Source: Zizania palustris (Eukaryota; Streptophyta; Magnoliopsida; Poales; Poaceae). Taken from it: a DNA stretch of 64,000 nt. Positions 10,109 through 20,925 of the stretch are shown here, piece after piece; position 1 is the first letter of the stretch; each line of letters opens with the position of its first letter. The stretch is taken from positions 63,491,144-63,555,143 of the forward strand of contig JAAALK010000287.1 of assembly GCA_019279435.1 (NCBI GenBank), given 5' to 3'. The notes under the pieces were generated by a model, which worked only from the letters and a program-made list of their open reading frames with translations, ran no database searches and was not told the DNA's origin. A program made the translations under genes and the position numbers.

Positions 10109-12017
10109 TGTAGGACCGAAAGTAGCGACCAGAGGGGGGGTGAATGGGCGCCTAAAAATTCTTTCGAATCAATGGCCCGCTCCCAACACTCAACGCACCT
10201 CAAAAGACTAAGGAGTAAAGTATGAACAGATTGTCTAAGTATAAAGGTAACTAGCCTAGAAGCAACTGATGATAAAATCAATGAAACACTAAAGCAGTGC
10301 TAACAGGCAGATAAACAGAATATCCAAGTCAAGGCAGGTTAAACTTCTCAATGGATGATCTAAGTAAAACTAAAGTGAGATGAGAAGTTACTATTCAAAT
10401 CTGTCTCCTGTTCGGAACTTGGCGAAGCCTGCTTCGCTGGTCGAAATCTGCTTCGCTGGTCGAAGCCTGCTTCGGAGGTCGAAGATTGTCGAAGTTGAGC
10501 GAAGGTTGAAGTTGGCGTGCCGAAGGTTTGTTTAGTCTAGCCTAGCTCGAGTGTAAATGCGAAGTATGCTTCGAAGCGAAGTATGACAGTGTTGAGACTT
10601 GCTTCGAACAATGTGCTTCGAAGCCTATCCTTCGAACAAAGCTTCGAACACAATGCACAGAAAAACAACCTTCGAAGGATAAGCGAAGCCCGACACGAGG
10701 CAGCAAAAACAACTCGAAGCCTACACGACTATGTTCGAAGCTAGCACTATCGAGGTATGACCTTCGAACCACAGGCCAGCTTCGAAACGGACTCCGAAGC
10801 CTGTCGAAGTATGAACTTCGAATAGCTCAAGTTGGAGTTCACCTTCGCAAAGACAGTCGAAGTATGACAAGCCAACAGACTAAGTGCAACACATATTTCA
10901 AAGCTAAATTCACAGGACAAGAGCAAAGTCAAAGTTCAAGCGAAGCCCTCAAGGATGTCAGATCGAAGCCTGCCTCATGGAGCTGAGGGGCTTCGAACAA
11001 AGAGAAGGGGCTTCGCCAGAAACAGCCAGAAAAGAGACTTTAGCTCTGTCAACTCGATCAAAAAGCTATGCAAGAAAAAGCAAAGCTAGTACTAGTGTAC
11101 TGTTGCTACAGTGAAGTAGTACTACTTGCTACAGTGTGCAAGAACTAGTACTCACGGGAAGAACAGAATGAAGCAACCGAAGCTTCTCCTCAAGAATAAA
11201 CCAGTCACATGCACAAGGAAAACTGTAGAGCTATAAATGAAATGGTGCACACAAAAATAGCAGGAATAAACTCTTCTAGACCAGAGCAAAACGAGATCAA
11301 CTTGCAAAAACAAACAGCACAAAATCTTTGGCGGCGCACGCATGAACAGGAGAGGAGAGAGAAAGAGCAAGAGACAAAATGACCCAAAGGAGTAAGAATT
11401 GATTTCAGCCAAAAGGGTAGTCCAACCCTAGGGATTGGGGCCCTATTTATAGGCTGCCCAATGGCCTAGAATATTCCACCAGCCCCTTAGGGTTTTTACA
11501 GACGCTAAAATAAAGGAAATGACTCAACTGCCCTTAGGTATTTTTACAGACACAACTGACTGACTGTGGGCCTAGAGATACAGATGACTTATCCGGAAGC
11601 TAAGCTTTCGTAGCGACTACGGCTTCTCTTCTAGACAATCCGATACAGAATCAACGGTTTTCAGTTTTGCGCCAAAACTGACAAAGCCTCCACCGACTTT
11701 GCACCAGGTACCCGGATTGGGCCGGCCCGATTCCGCAGCTCTCTCAGCCCGGCAATCAGTCACCGCCCATTTACCTGAGTCAATCCTGGTCAACAGCCCA
11801 GTGGGTCTTCTACTGCTTCTGGCCCATGTACCCGGATTGGGCCAGCCCGACTTCATAGCTCTCTCAGCCCGACAATCGCTCGCTGCTCGTGTACCTGAGT
11901 CACACGCGGCCCATGAAACAGCAGATCTTCACTCTTCTCAGTTCTCTTTGACTATCGTTGACAATGACTCATCACATCTGGAGCCATGAGGCCCACGCTA
12001 TTCAGCATGGCTCCTCA
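10109..12017 (-). mobile_element. 3' LTR of copia family A
   Basis: It runs TGTAGGACCG to GGCTCCTCA on the plus strand, 1909 bp, so element sense starts TGAGGAGCC. The polypurine tract lies directly right of it at 12018. It is inserted in a Tekay LTR at 10108. The TATA box is at 11443-11451 reversed. The end block GCGACCAGAGGGGGGGTGAA near 10124 is shared with copia family B LTRs. Confidence 0.92.
11443..11451 (-). promoter_or_regulatory. TATA box in copia family A 3' LTR
   Basis: CTATTTATA reads TATAAATAG on the minus strand, in the same context as at 5701 and 18511. Confidence 0.7.
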
Positions 12018-12029
12018 ATCTCCCCCTTG
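12018..12029 (-). promoter_or_regulatory. Polypurine tract of copia family A
   Basis: Reversed it reads CAAGGGGGAGAT and abuts the LTR start TGAGGAGCC. It is identical to the tract of copia family B at 33078-33089, and the next bases (ATGAGTGCATTG on the plus side) are also shared. Confidence 0.88.
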
Positions 12030-13357
12030 ATGAGTGCATTGTCAACACTTCAACTCTTCAGCTCTTCAGCACCTGCGATCAAATGTGGAAACACGAAAAC
12101 AAAGCACAAGAAAACAAAGAAAAAGAAAATAAAGTAAAAGTTTAACCCTAATGACCGAAAGCCAAACAAAAGCAAGAAGTGGTCATTATGGTTAACCAAA
12201 ACATAAAATCTCAAAATGAGTGCGATTTCAGAACAACAAGGATATCAACAGAGTAAGAACAAGCGAGACAAACATTACCCCTTAAACTCTGAACCCAAAT
12301 TTTCTCCCCTTTGTTGACAAGTGAACTCATCAAGCACTCATAAGAGACACAGACTCCCCCTGAAATGCAACTCCCCCTCAAAATATGCAATGAATGCAAC
12401 TGGGGTGCATGTGGAGTGAATAAAGCATGCTTCTCAGATATGATTGACTGCAATTACACCATCTAACAGATACAGCAAAAGACATACTATCTAAGATACA
12501 TGGCATGATCAGTGCAACAGATGATATCTAAAGAAAGTCAGTAGCACGCATTTTTCAGTTTTTGCAAACAAAAGCATCACCATATTTTCCAGTTAACAAG
12601 CAAGGTAAAGCATGAGATGTAGAAGCTAATCTGATATCTACCAAGATAAGCATTGTCCAAAACAAAGTGCTTCAGCAAACTTGTTATCATTTCAATTTTC
12701 AGGCTTTTTCTTTTCTCTTTTTCATTTATGCCAGGGGTTATTTGCATGTCAAACCTTATGCTAACCGACCAAGTCAAGCCTAGGCCAGATCTGGACCATC
12801 AGAAGCTTAAGACATTGGTCTTGGCATACACTACATTGTCCTAGTTCATACCAAAGTGCTGTGGTACGCAGTCCAGAACAATGCAATGCGACAAAGCAAA
12901 CCCACCTGGTTCTTTGCAAGTAATGCATAAAGAGGCATGGAATTTTCATTTTTCTTGATTTTTCATCATTTTTATAGCACATTTCCATGTTTTAAAGTAG
13001 AAAGATGTCCAAGTTGCATGTTTACATCTAAGTCAGGAACTAGCTACAAGGCATGTAACAGATAGCAAAAACATTCAGCCTACATATGCTAGTTACCAGA
13101 AGCAATGGTGATCGTTTTTCAAGTTTTAAAGCATAAAAAACCATGCATATGACAGATATCAGATATATCAAGTGAACTGAACTAAAGCATGATCATTGAC
13201 AAGTATTCATAAGCATGTACCAGCTAGAATAAGTAAAGCAGTTCAATCATATAACAGAAGCAACTCTAAGCTGTGATATGTGAATATGCAAGATATGAAC
13301 ACACACAAAAAGACTCAAGAAAAGAGTAAAGAAGAAGGAAAACTGACGCAAAATATC
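12030..13357 (-). other. 3' non-coding region of copia A with a conserved block
   Basis: There is no supportable gene between the pol stop and the polypurine tract. Short open frames here are not shared with copia B. The segment at about 12729-12920 is recognisably similar to 33707-33895 in copia B: both contain GCCAGGGGTTATTTG, a CAAGCCTAGGC core, AGAAGCTTAA and TTGGCATACAC in the same order. The rest of the region is A-rich and poorly conserved. No envelope-like reading frame is visible. Confidence 0.7.
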
Positions 13358-15318
13358 CTAGAAAGGATACACAACACCCAAATCCCCTCGTAAACGCTCA
13401 AAGGTAGACTGATCTAGGGGTTTGGTGAAAATGTCAGCCAACTGATGATGGGTATCAACATGAACAAGGTCAATGACACCTTTCTCATATTGATCCCTCA
13501 GAAAATGAAAGCGCACATCAATGTGTTTGGTTTTTGAATGGAGACAAGGGTTTTTCCCTACACTAATAGCACTGGTGCTGTCGCAAAACAATGGAACCCT
13601 GGTAGGAAAGAACAACCCAAAATCTCGCAGAGTGGAAATCATCCAAACCAACTGTGAGCAGCAGCTAGCAGCAGCTACATACTCAGCCTCAGTGGTCGAA
13701 AGAGCAACTCCAGATTGCTTTCGAGAAGACCAAGAAACAAGGGAAGAACCGAGAAACTAGCAAGTACCGGAAGTCGACTTGCGATCCAACCAGCACCCAC
13801 CAAAATCAGCATCCGAAAAGCCAGATAAATCGAGAGATGATGAAGCTGAATAGAAAAGACCAAGATCGGGCGCATAAGTGAGATACCTAAATATGTGCTT
13901 GACAGCCTGCCGATGAGACACACGTGGTGAAGACTGGAAACGTGCACAAAGTCCCACGGCGAACTGAATGTCTGGTCTTGTTGCCGTTAAGTACAGCAGC
14001 GAACCGATCATCCCTCGAAACTCCCTCTCGTTGACCTTGACGCCGCTCTCGTCCTTGTCCAATCCTCCAGATGTGCCCATTGGGATCATCTGCGGCTTCA
14101 GCTCACCACCAAAGTCAAATTTTTTCAACATATCACAAGTGTACTTACCTTGGTGGATGAAGGTGTCGTCCTTGGTCTGCTTGATCTGGAGCCCTAAGAA
14201 GTACTTGAGCTCACCCATGAGGCTCATCTCAAACTCGCTGTGCATCTGCTCAGAAAACTTGGACACAAGAGAATCAGTAGTACCGCCAAAGATAATATCG
14301 TCCACGTAAATCTGAGCGACTAAGAAATCTAAAGCAGCTCTGAGCAAGAAAAGAGTTTTATCCACATAACCCATCACAAAGCCCTTCCCCAACAAAAATT
14401 GCTTTAACCGGTCATACCAAGCCCTGGGGGCTTGCTTCAACCCGTATAAAGCCTTTTGCAACTTAAAAACATGTCGAGGAAACTTAGGGTTCTCAAAACC
14501 GAGGGGCTGCCTAACATACACTTCCTCCTCTATATACCCGTTCAGAAAAGCACTCTTACGTCCATTTGAAAAAGCTTAAAACCCTTCAAAGCGGCAAAAG
14601 CTAAGAGAATGCGAATGGACTCAAGACGGGCAACAGGGATGAAAGTTTCTTCAAAATCAATACCCTCTTTTTGGCAAAAACCCTGGGCAACCAATCGAGC
14701 CTTGTTACGCACCACAGTGTCCAAGTGTAAAAGCTCGCCTGGATACGAAGTCATCACCTGAGTCACAGGTGAGTGAGAAGTGGCAACCATTTTCCCATGA
14801 CGACAGGGATGACAAACTAGATCTTTCTCCATTTTAAGCTTGGGCAATCATCGGATGAGGTCCATAGAGCTTAACCTGACTAGTAGATCAAAACTCAAAT
14901 GACCTAACCTCCTATGCCACTTCTAGAGCTCAGAAGAAGATCCAGCAATCAAGCAGCGAGAAGGGCCAAAAGAACTAGAGAAGTCAATTCGAAAAACTTT
15001 ACCGAATGGTAAAATCTGGCAAATCAAAGACCCTCTAGAATCAACCACAGAAGAATTACCCTTCTTAAAACGCACTTCCAAACCATCCTCAAGAAGTTGC
15101 GAAACAGAAATCAAATTGAAGTTCAAATTCTTAACCAAAGCAACATTCTTCAAAGAGAAATGATCTGAAATGCAAATTGAGCCAATGCCACTTACTTTCC
15201 CTTGACCAATGTTCCCGAAGGTGATGTACTCTTTGGAGCTCGGGGGAGTGAGACTGGAGAACCATCTGCGATGTCCCGTCATGTGGCGAGAACACCCTCA
15301 GTCCATGATCCAAACGTC
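13358..15318 (-). pseudogene. Copia family A pol, integrase core deleted
   Basis: In minus-strand order: the protease site at about 15268, where the serine of DSG is replaced by a stop; the pre-integrase zinc region WHRRLGH (~14910) with CHPCRHGKM; then an abrupt join at about 14720 from the LLHLDTV motif to VRNKARLVAQGF of reverse transcriptase. About 1.2 kb present in copia B (roughly 47850-49040) is missing, removing the DDE core. Reverse transcriptase keeps IYVDDIIFGG (~14300). A one-base loss near 14556 shifts frame. RNase H continues through a stop at 13755-13757 to LADIFTKPLDQ and ends at 13358. It cannot make a working polyprotein. Confidence 0.9.
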
Positions 15319-16434
15319 CTCCAGTCCCCGATCCTGCACAATCAGTGGCTGTAAGTGGGAGCTAATGGTCCGGCACCAGGTTTAGCAAAAGAGCTAAACC
15401 AGTATCGAGCCATCTGCTCAAAAGACGGAAAGCAGAAAACATCAGAAAAGTTTGGACCAAAACGCGGCTCAAAGCATGGTCCTCGGTTCTGCCTAAAGCC
15501 ACGGCCATGAGGTCCAGGACCGTAGCCAAAACGGCCTGGAGCTCTGCCGGAACGACCACCACCAACTGGAGTACGAGCAAGAAAGTCGTCTCCTCTACCA
15601 CCACCTACACGACGCGGCCTGGCCTCCAGCCTCTCCCCGCGTCGAGGAACACGCAGTCTACCACCCTGCTGGTAGAACTGCTCCTGACCACCACGAGCTC
15701 TCTCTGCTCTCTCAACCCGCTTCCTCCTGAAGAAAAACTCCGCAAGATGCCTGTCTCTCTGACAATACTCACAATGATAGGTGGGCTTCTTGGGATGTGG
15801 TTGAGGCTTGGGGTTCTTGGGCTTAGTGGTGTTAGGTGTAGTCTTCTTGGGCTGAGAGGGTCCAGGAAGAGAGTCTAGAGAAGTACTGAGGTGTTTGGGC
15901 TTTGGAACCTAGATAGGTTTCTTGGGTGGAGCTTTGGGTGGTTCATGGATCACTCCATCTTTGGGCTGACAAGCCTGGGAAGACTCAGTGGAGTGAGTCT
16001 TGGGGTATCTCTGCTCAGGAGTCATTTTACTCCACTCCACTGCCCGACTAATGGCACTCTCAAAGTCAACCTTGGTGTAGGTGTAACCTACCCTAAACCC
16101 ATCCTGCCTCTTGAACTGCTGGATCATCATGCCGAGCTGTGGCTCTCTGGCACTGATCCAACTCAAGATAGAACGGATGTAAAAGTTCTCATTCTGAGAA
16201 TCAGCTAGCTCCTCTCTCAAGGAAGCTAGAACCTCCACCTGAGACAAACAGGTCTCACACTCACTCTCTACTTGGACAGACTTTTTGGCTTTCAGCTTGA
16301 TCAATTCCATTCTAAGAGACAAACAGTTCTCGCAGATAGTGGGTGGAACTGATAGTGTCTCAAGCTCTAGCCTAGTCTCGCGAGCCGGCTCGTTGGCTCG
16401 GTCACCAGCATATGGAGCGAATCTATTCCTCTAT
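15319..16434 (-). pseudogene. Copia family A gag C-terminal part
   Basis: One open frame runs from about 16434 down to 15909 with a Leu/Glu-rich, coiled-coil-like segment (LRMELIKLKAKKS, EELADSQNE). A second piece at 15700-15790 has CEYCQRDRHLAEFF, a decayed CCHC knuckle matching CSYCQRAGHLVGFC in copia B. A glycine/arginine-rich linker then leads into protease. The N-terminal gag half with the first zinc knuckle is missing beyond 16434, where similarity to copia B stops. Confidence 0.75.
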
Positions 16435-16744
16435 CTAGTGCATAAAATCATGGATTCATGTGAAGTAAATAACATCAAATTATGTATTTTCATCATTGCG
16501 TGAGCACTAAGCTCTAAACACCGAACAATAGACACATCTCCTCTCCCCTCTTGACAATTGGCACCATCGATGCCCTCTACGGCCAGCGGTCCTTGGCTGG
16601 CCCACAACCCCCACCGACCACCGCTACCTACACGGCTACACCCGGTGCCACCACCTGATTTTCGGAGAGGAATAAGTCCCCAACAATGCCACTTTGTAAG
16701 TTAAGTGAGCACAACACATTGAAAAAGATTAAAAAACAAGTGGA
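16435..16744. other. Unassigned sequence between copia A and a repeat fragment
   Basis: About 300 bases that match nothing else in the window. There is no convincing reading frame, LTR end or terminal repeat. It may be old host sequence or an unrecognised element, and it marks the breakpoint that removed the 5' part of copia A. Confidence 0.4.
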
Positions 16745-16894
16745 CGGTGGCACTAACGAGCCGAGCCGAGCCGAGCCCGAGCCGAGCCAGAATTTTGGCT
16801 CTCTAAACCATCCGAGCCGAGCCTGGCTCGGCTCGCTAAAGAGGTGGCTCGGTCGAGCCGAGCCGAGCTCGGCTCGTTGCCAGCCCTACTTATA
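16745..16894 (-). repeat. GAGCCGAGC repeat, possibly a hAT-type transposon end
   Basis: Runs of GAGCC/GGCTC on both sides of a short centre form an imperfect inverted arrangement. Read from the right on the minus strand it starts TAGGGCTGGCAACGAGCCGA. Such starts are common at plant hAT-family ends, from general knowledge. No transposase and no matching second end are seen, so this is at most a fragment. Confidence 0.35.
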
Positions 16895-17013
16895 TTAATG
16901 AATGAAAAGTTTATAAACGAGGAATCTTTTTGGATGTTTATTTTTAGGTTTTACTATGCACTTCGGAGCTCGACTTCGAAGTACTGGAGCCTAGCGAAGG
17001 GCTCCGCCGGTAG

Positions 17014-17412
17014 TGGGCTGTCCTCGAAGGCTTAAGGCCCTATCGACACTCACACTTCTTTGTTCCTCGGGGGGATCAAGGGGAGATAGCACCCGAAGTC
17101 CATCGTGAGGTCTTAGCTTATATTAAGGTAGAGTATAAGGAAGTAGCATCTTCGTCCTCCAAATACGTAGATTGGTCTGACTCGGAGTACCAAGCCGAAG
17201 ACCCGGTAGAGGCTAGCTCCGAGAGACTTCTGTTTTGGGCTAAACTTCAAGAGGAGCAGAAAAAACTGCGAGCTTCGAAGAAGAAAAGCACTCGGACCAA
17301 GAAGAAAGTTTTGAAGACTTCGGGTTCCGAAGGCCAAAGTGGTCTTAGAAATAGCTCTAGAGGTCGGAGGGGTCTCCACTTTTATTTAGGCTTAGACCAA
17401 AATTTCTCTTGA
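17014..17412 (+). pseudogene. Antisense open frame in the 3' region of Tat A
   Basis: A 132-codon open frame without a clear start lies opposite to the element's gag and pol, between the tandem array and the missing 3' LTR. The encoded sequence is hydrophilic: an acidic segment (WSDSEYQAEDPVEASSE), then LLFWAKLQEEQKKL, then a basic stretch rich in Lys/Arg/Ser. No known domain is recognised. Tat-lineage elements such as maize Grande (its 'gene 23') are known to carry an antisense ORF here, so this is a candidate remnant of that additional ORF. An upstream stop at 17011 and lack of a start suggest decay. Confidence 0.5.
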
Positions 17413-17947
17413 TGTAATACAATATGATTATCCAATTAATATGAATTGCTTTGGAAGCATCTTTTGGTTGTTCCTTACTTCCCTGCCCCTCCTTGTGGGT
17501 AGGGGACCGTACGCATTGCGATAGGGTCCGTCGGACATAATGATTGATATAACAATCTGATGCTTCACACAACACTTGGTAATCATACTTTACTCTTTCG
17601 TAGAGTTCTTCGAACTGTACGTTCGTATTATGATGTTTATAAGTTTTGGAGCTAAGTTTACACTTGTAGGCTCCAATAGCAGTCACTTATGACTTTAAAA
17701 GTGTTTCATTGGGCCGGAGCCTTGAAACCTTATTGCCTGGTCACCTTCGACTCTTTTACAGATGCTTCGAACCCGAAGGTCAGAAATCTATTCTTTTAAA
17801 ATCCTTAGACTCTTCTACAGATCCTAACAAGCCGGAGCCTGGAATCCGTAGGTTGGCCACCTTCGGCTCTTTTACAGATGCTTCGAACCCATAGGCCGGA
17901 AATCTGTTCTTTTAAAGTCCTTAGACTCTTCTATGGATCCTAACAAG

Positions 17948-19993
17948 TGAGGAGCCATGCTGAATAGCATGGGCCTCATGGCTCTAGATGTGATGAGTCA
18001 TTGTCAACGATAGTCAAAGGGGACTGAGAAGAGTGTAGATCTGCTGTTTCATGGGCCGCATGTGACTCAGGTACACGGGCAACGAGCGACTGTCGGGCTG
18101 AGAGAGCTGCGAAGTCGGGCTGGCCCAATCCGGGTACATGTGCCAGAAGCAGTAGAAGACCCATTGAGCTATTGACCAGGATTGACTCAGGTACACGGGC
18201 GGTGAGCGATTGCCGGGCTGAGAGAGCTGCGGAGTCGGGCCGGCCCAATCTGGGTACCTGGTGCAAAGCCGGTGGAGGCTTTATCAGTTTCGGTGCAAAA
18301 CTGACAACCGTTGATTCTGTATCGGACTGTCCAGAAGAGAAGCCGTAGTCGCTACGAAAGCTTATCTTCCGGATAAGTCTTTTGTATCTCTAGGCCCACA
18401 GTCAGTCGAGTATGTAAAAAATCCTAAGGGCAGTTGAGTCTTTTCCTTTATTTTAGAGTCTGTAAAAAACCCTAAGGGGCTGGTGGAATATTCTAGGTCA
18501 TTGGGCAGCCTATAAATAGGGCCCCAATCCCTAGGGTTGGACTACCATTCCAGAATTCACTTTTCAATCTATTGGGTCATTTTTGCTTCCTGCAGTTTCT
18601 CTCTCCTGTGTGTGCGCCGCCAGGCTGCTTGCTGCTGTTCATCCTGTTTGTTCTCTGTTTTGGATGATTCTATTCCTTCTTCTTCATGTGTAGCATCTCA
18701 TTATTAGCTCTGTTGTTTCATTTTGTTGCACACAGCAAATTTATTCCTGAGTTTTGGTGCTTCAGTTGCCTCTGTTCTTCACGCAAGTAGTACTAGTTCT
18801 TGCTGTTGCAAGTAGTACTACTTCTCTGTAGCAACAGTACACTGGTACTATAGCTTGCTTTTTCTGCATAGCTTTTTGATCGAAGTAAACAGGGCTGAGT
18901 ACCTTTTCTGACTGTTTTCTGGCGAAGCCTCCTTCTCTGTTCGAAGCCCCTCAGCTCCGTGAGGCAGGCTTCGATCTGACATCCTCGAGGGCTTCGCTTG
19001 AACTTCGACTTCTCTTTGTGTCCTGTGTTGCTAGTTTCGAAGTCCGTTTTTGTGCCGTCAGCTTGACATACTTCGACCGTCTGTGCGAAGGTACACTCCA
19101 ACAGGCTTCGAAGTTGACTTCGAAGCTAGTCTCTCAGATATACTTCACTTGACGTGTAGTCTCTGAGATCTTTCTGCTGCTGTCATTTTCGAGGGTTACA
19201 ACTTGTGAGTTCGAAGCTTGTCGTTCGAAGTGTGTTTGTCACCTTCGTTTTGTTGTGTGACAACTCTTACAAACTTCATTTCGAAGTTGATCTGTGTGTG
19301 TCGAAGGTTATCACTTCAGCGATCCTTCTTCGATCCTGCTAGCTCTGAAGGTAGAGTGAAGGCTTCGATTTGGTTTCTCTGTCGTGTGTTGGGCTTCGCT
19401 ACTCTTTCGAAGGTTGTTTTTCTGTGAGCTTGTTCGAAGCCTTCTGTTCGAAGTCCAGCCTTCGAAGTACACTGTTCGAAGCAAGCTTCGACACTGTCAT
19501 ACTTAGCTTCGAAGCATACTTCGCTCTCAGACGCACTCAAACTAGGATAGGCTACAAACCTTCGGCACTTTCACAACAGCCTTCGGCAGACTTCGCCACC
19601 AACCTCCGAAGCAGGCCTCGACCAGCGAAGCAGGCTTCGTCCAGCGAAGCAGGCTTCGACCAGCGAAGCAGGCTTCGACAAGTTTCGAATAGGAGACAGA
19701 TTTGAAGAGTAACTTCTCATCTCACTTTATTTATACTTAGATCATCCATTGAGAAGTTTAACCTGCCATGTCTTGAATATCTTTGTTTTATCTACCTAGT
19801 GGCTCTGCTTTGGTGTTTCTCTGTTTTTATCATCTGTTGCTTCTAGGCTAGATACCTTTAGACTTAGGCAATCTGTTCATACTTTGCTGCTTAGTCTTTT
19901 GAGGTGCGTTGGGTATTGGGAGCGGGCCATTGATTCAAAAGAATTTTTAAGGCACCCATTTACCCCCCTTTGGTCGCTACTTTTGGTCCTACA
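17948..19993 (+). mobile_element. Copia family A solo LTR in the tandem array
   Basis: It runs TGAGGAGCC to GGTCCTACA, 2046 bp, flanked by perfect ACAAG duplications (17943-17947 and 19994-19998). No internal region is attached. It closely resembles the LTR at 5135-7150, with TATA box and TTCGAA-rich segment. Insertion postdates formation of the array, because it interrupts one unit. Confidence 0.95.
18511..18519 (+). promoter_or_regulatory. TATA box in copia solo LTR
   Basis: TATAAATAG followed by GGCCCCAATCCCTAGGG, as at 5701. Confidence 0.7.
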
Positions 19994-20925
19994 ACAAGAC
20001 GGAGCCTAGAATCCATAGGCTGGCCACCTTCGGCTCTTTTACAGATGCTTCGAACCCGGAGGCCAGAAATCTGTTCTTTTAAAGTCCTTAGACTCTTCTA
20101 TGGATCCTAACAAGACGGAGCCTGGAATCCGTAGGCTGGCCACCTTCGACTCTTTTATAGATGCTTCGAACCCGGAGGTTAGAAATCTGTTCTTTTAAAG
20201 TCCTTAGACTCTTCTACGGATCCTAACAAGCTGGAGCCTGGAATCCGTAGGCTGGCCACCTTTGGCTCTTTTATAGATGCTTCAAACCCGGAGGCCAAAA
20301 ATCTGTTCTTTTAAAGTCCTTAGACTCTTCTACGGATCCTAACAAGCTGGAGCCTAGAATCCGTAGGCTGGCCACCTTCGGCTCTTTTACAGATGCTTCG
20401 AACCCGGAGGTCAGAAATCTGTTCTTTTAAAGTCCTTAGACTCTTCTACGGATCCTAACAAGCTGGAGCCTGGAATCCGTAGGCTGGCCACCTTCAGCTC
20501 TTTTATAGATGCTTCGAACCCGGAGGTCGGAAATCTGTTCTTTTAAAGTCCTTAGACTCTTCTATGGATCCTAACAAGCTGGAGCCTAGAATCCGTAGGC
20601 TGGCGACCTTCAACTCTTTTACAGATGCTTCGAACCCTGAGGCCGAAAATCTGTTCTTTTAAAGTCCTTAGACTCTTCTACGGATCCTAACAAGTCGGAG
20701 ACTGGAATCCGTAGGCTGGCCACCTTCGGCTCTTTTACGGAATCCTTGAAACAATGGTTCAAAGGCCGTTTTCTAGGTTCCTTGAAAGATGCTTAACTCC
20801 GCAAGCATCTCCGTTCTCCTGATGCGTCCACTAGAAGTAAGGAATATTTGAAGAGTAAACATAATTCGAACCTCCAACTTTATTTAATTTAGAAAAGTGC
20901 TTTTACAATTGATTACAAGGAGCCC

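Larger units (their letters stand above)
10109..16434 (-). mobile_element. Copia family A (SIRE/Maximus-type), 5' truncated
   Basis: The order on the minus strand is gag C-terminus, protease, a short remnant of integrase, reverse transcriptase, RNase H, a ~1.3 kb non-coding 3' region, polypurine tract and 3' LTR. The N-terminal half of gag, the primer site and the 5' LTR, expected to the right of 16434, are absent. The pol is crippled by an integrase-core deletion, stops and a frameshift. The two solo LTRs at 5135 and 17948 are the same family, so it was active more than once in this locus. Confidence 0.9.
17715..20755. repeat. 116-bp tandem array in Tat A 3' region
   Basis: Successive copies of TTAGACTCTTCTACGGATCC start at 20089, 20205, 20321 and 20437, an exact 116-bp period. 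About two copies lie left of the solo LTR (to 17947) and about six and a half to its right (from 19994), and the array resumes in phase after the insertion. The unit is not a multiple of three and carries no lasting frame. Tandem repeats between pol and 3' LTR are characteristic of Tat elements and are a known source of new satellites. Confidence 0.92.

Noticed and set aside
15507..15878. 123-codon plus-strand frame
   Set aside because: It is the reverse of the Gly/Arg-rich gag linker of copia A.
17715..20755. Possible CRISPR-like regular repeat
   Set aside because: The repeat is a head-to-tail 116-bp array without spacers, inside a plant retrotransposon.
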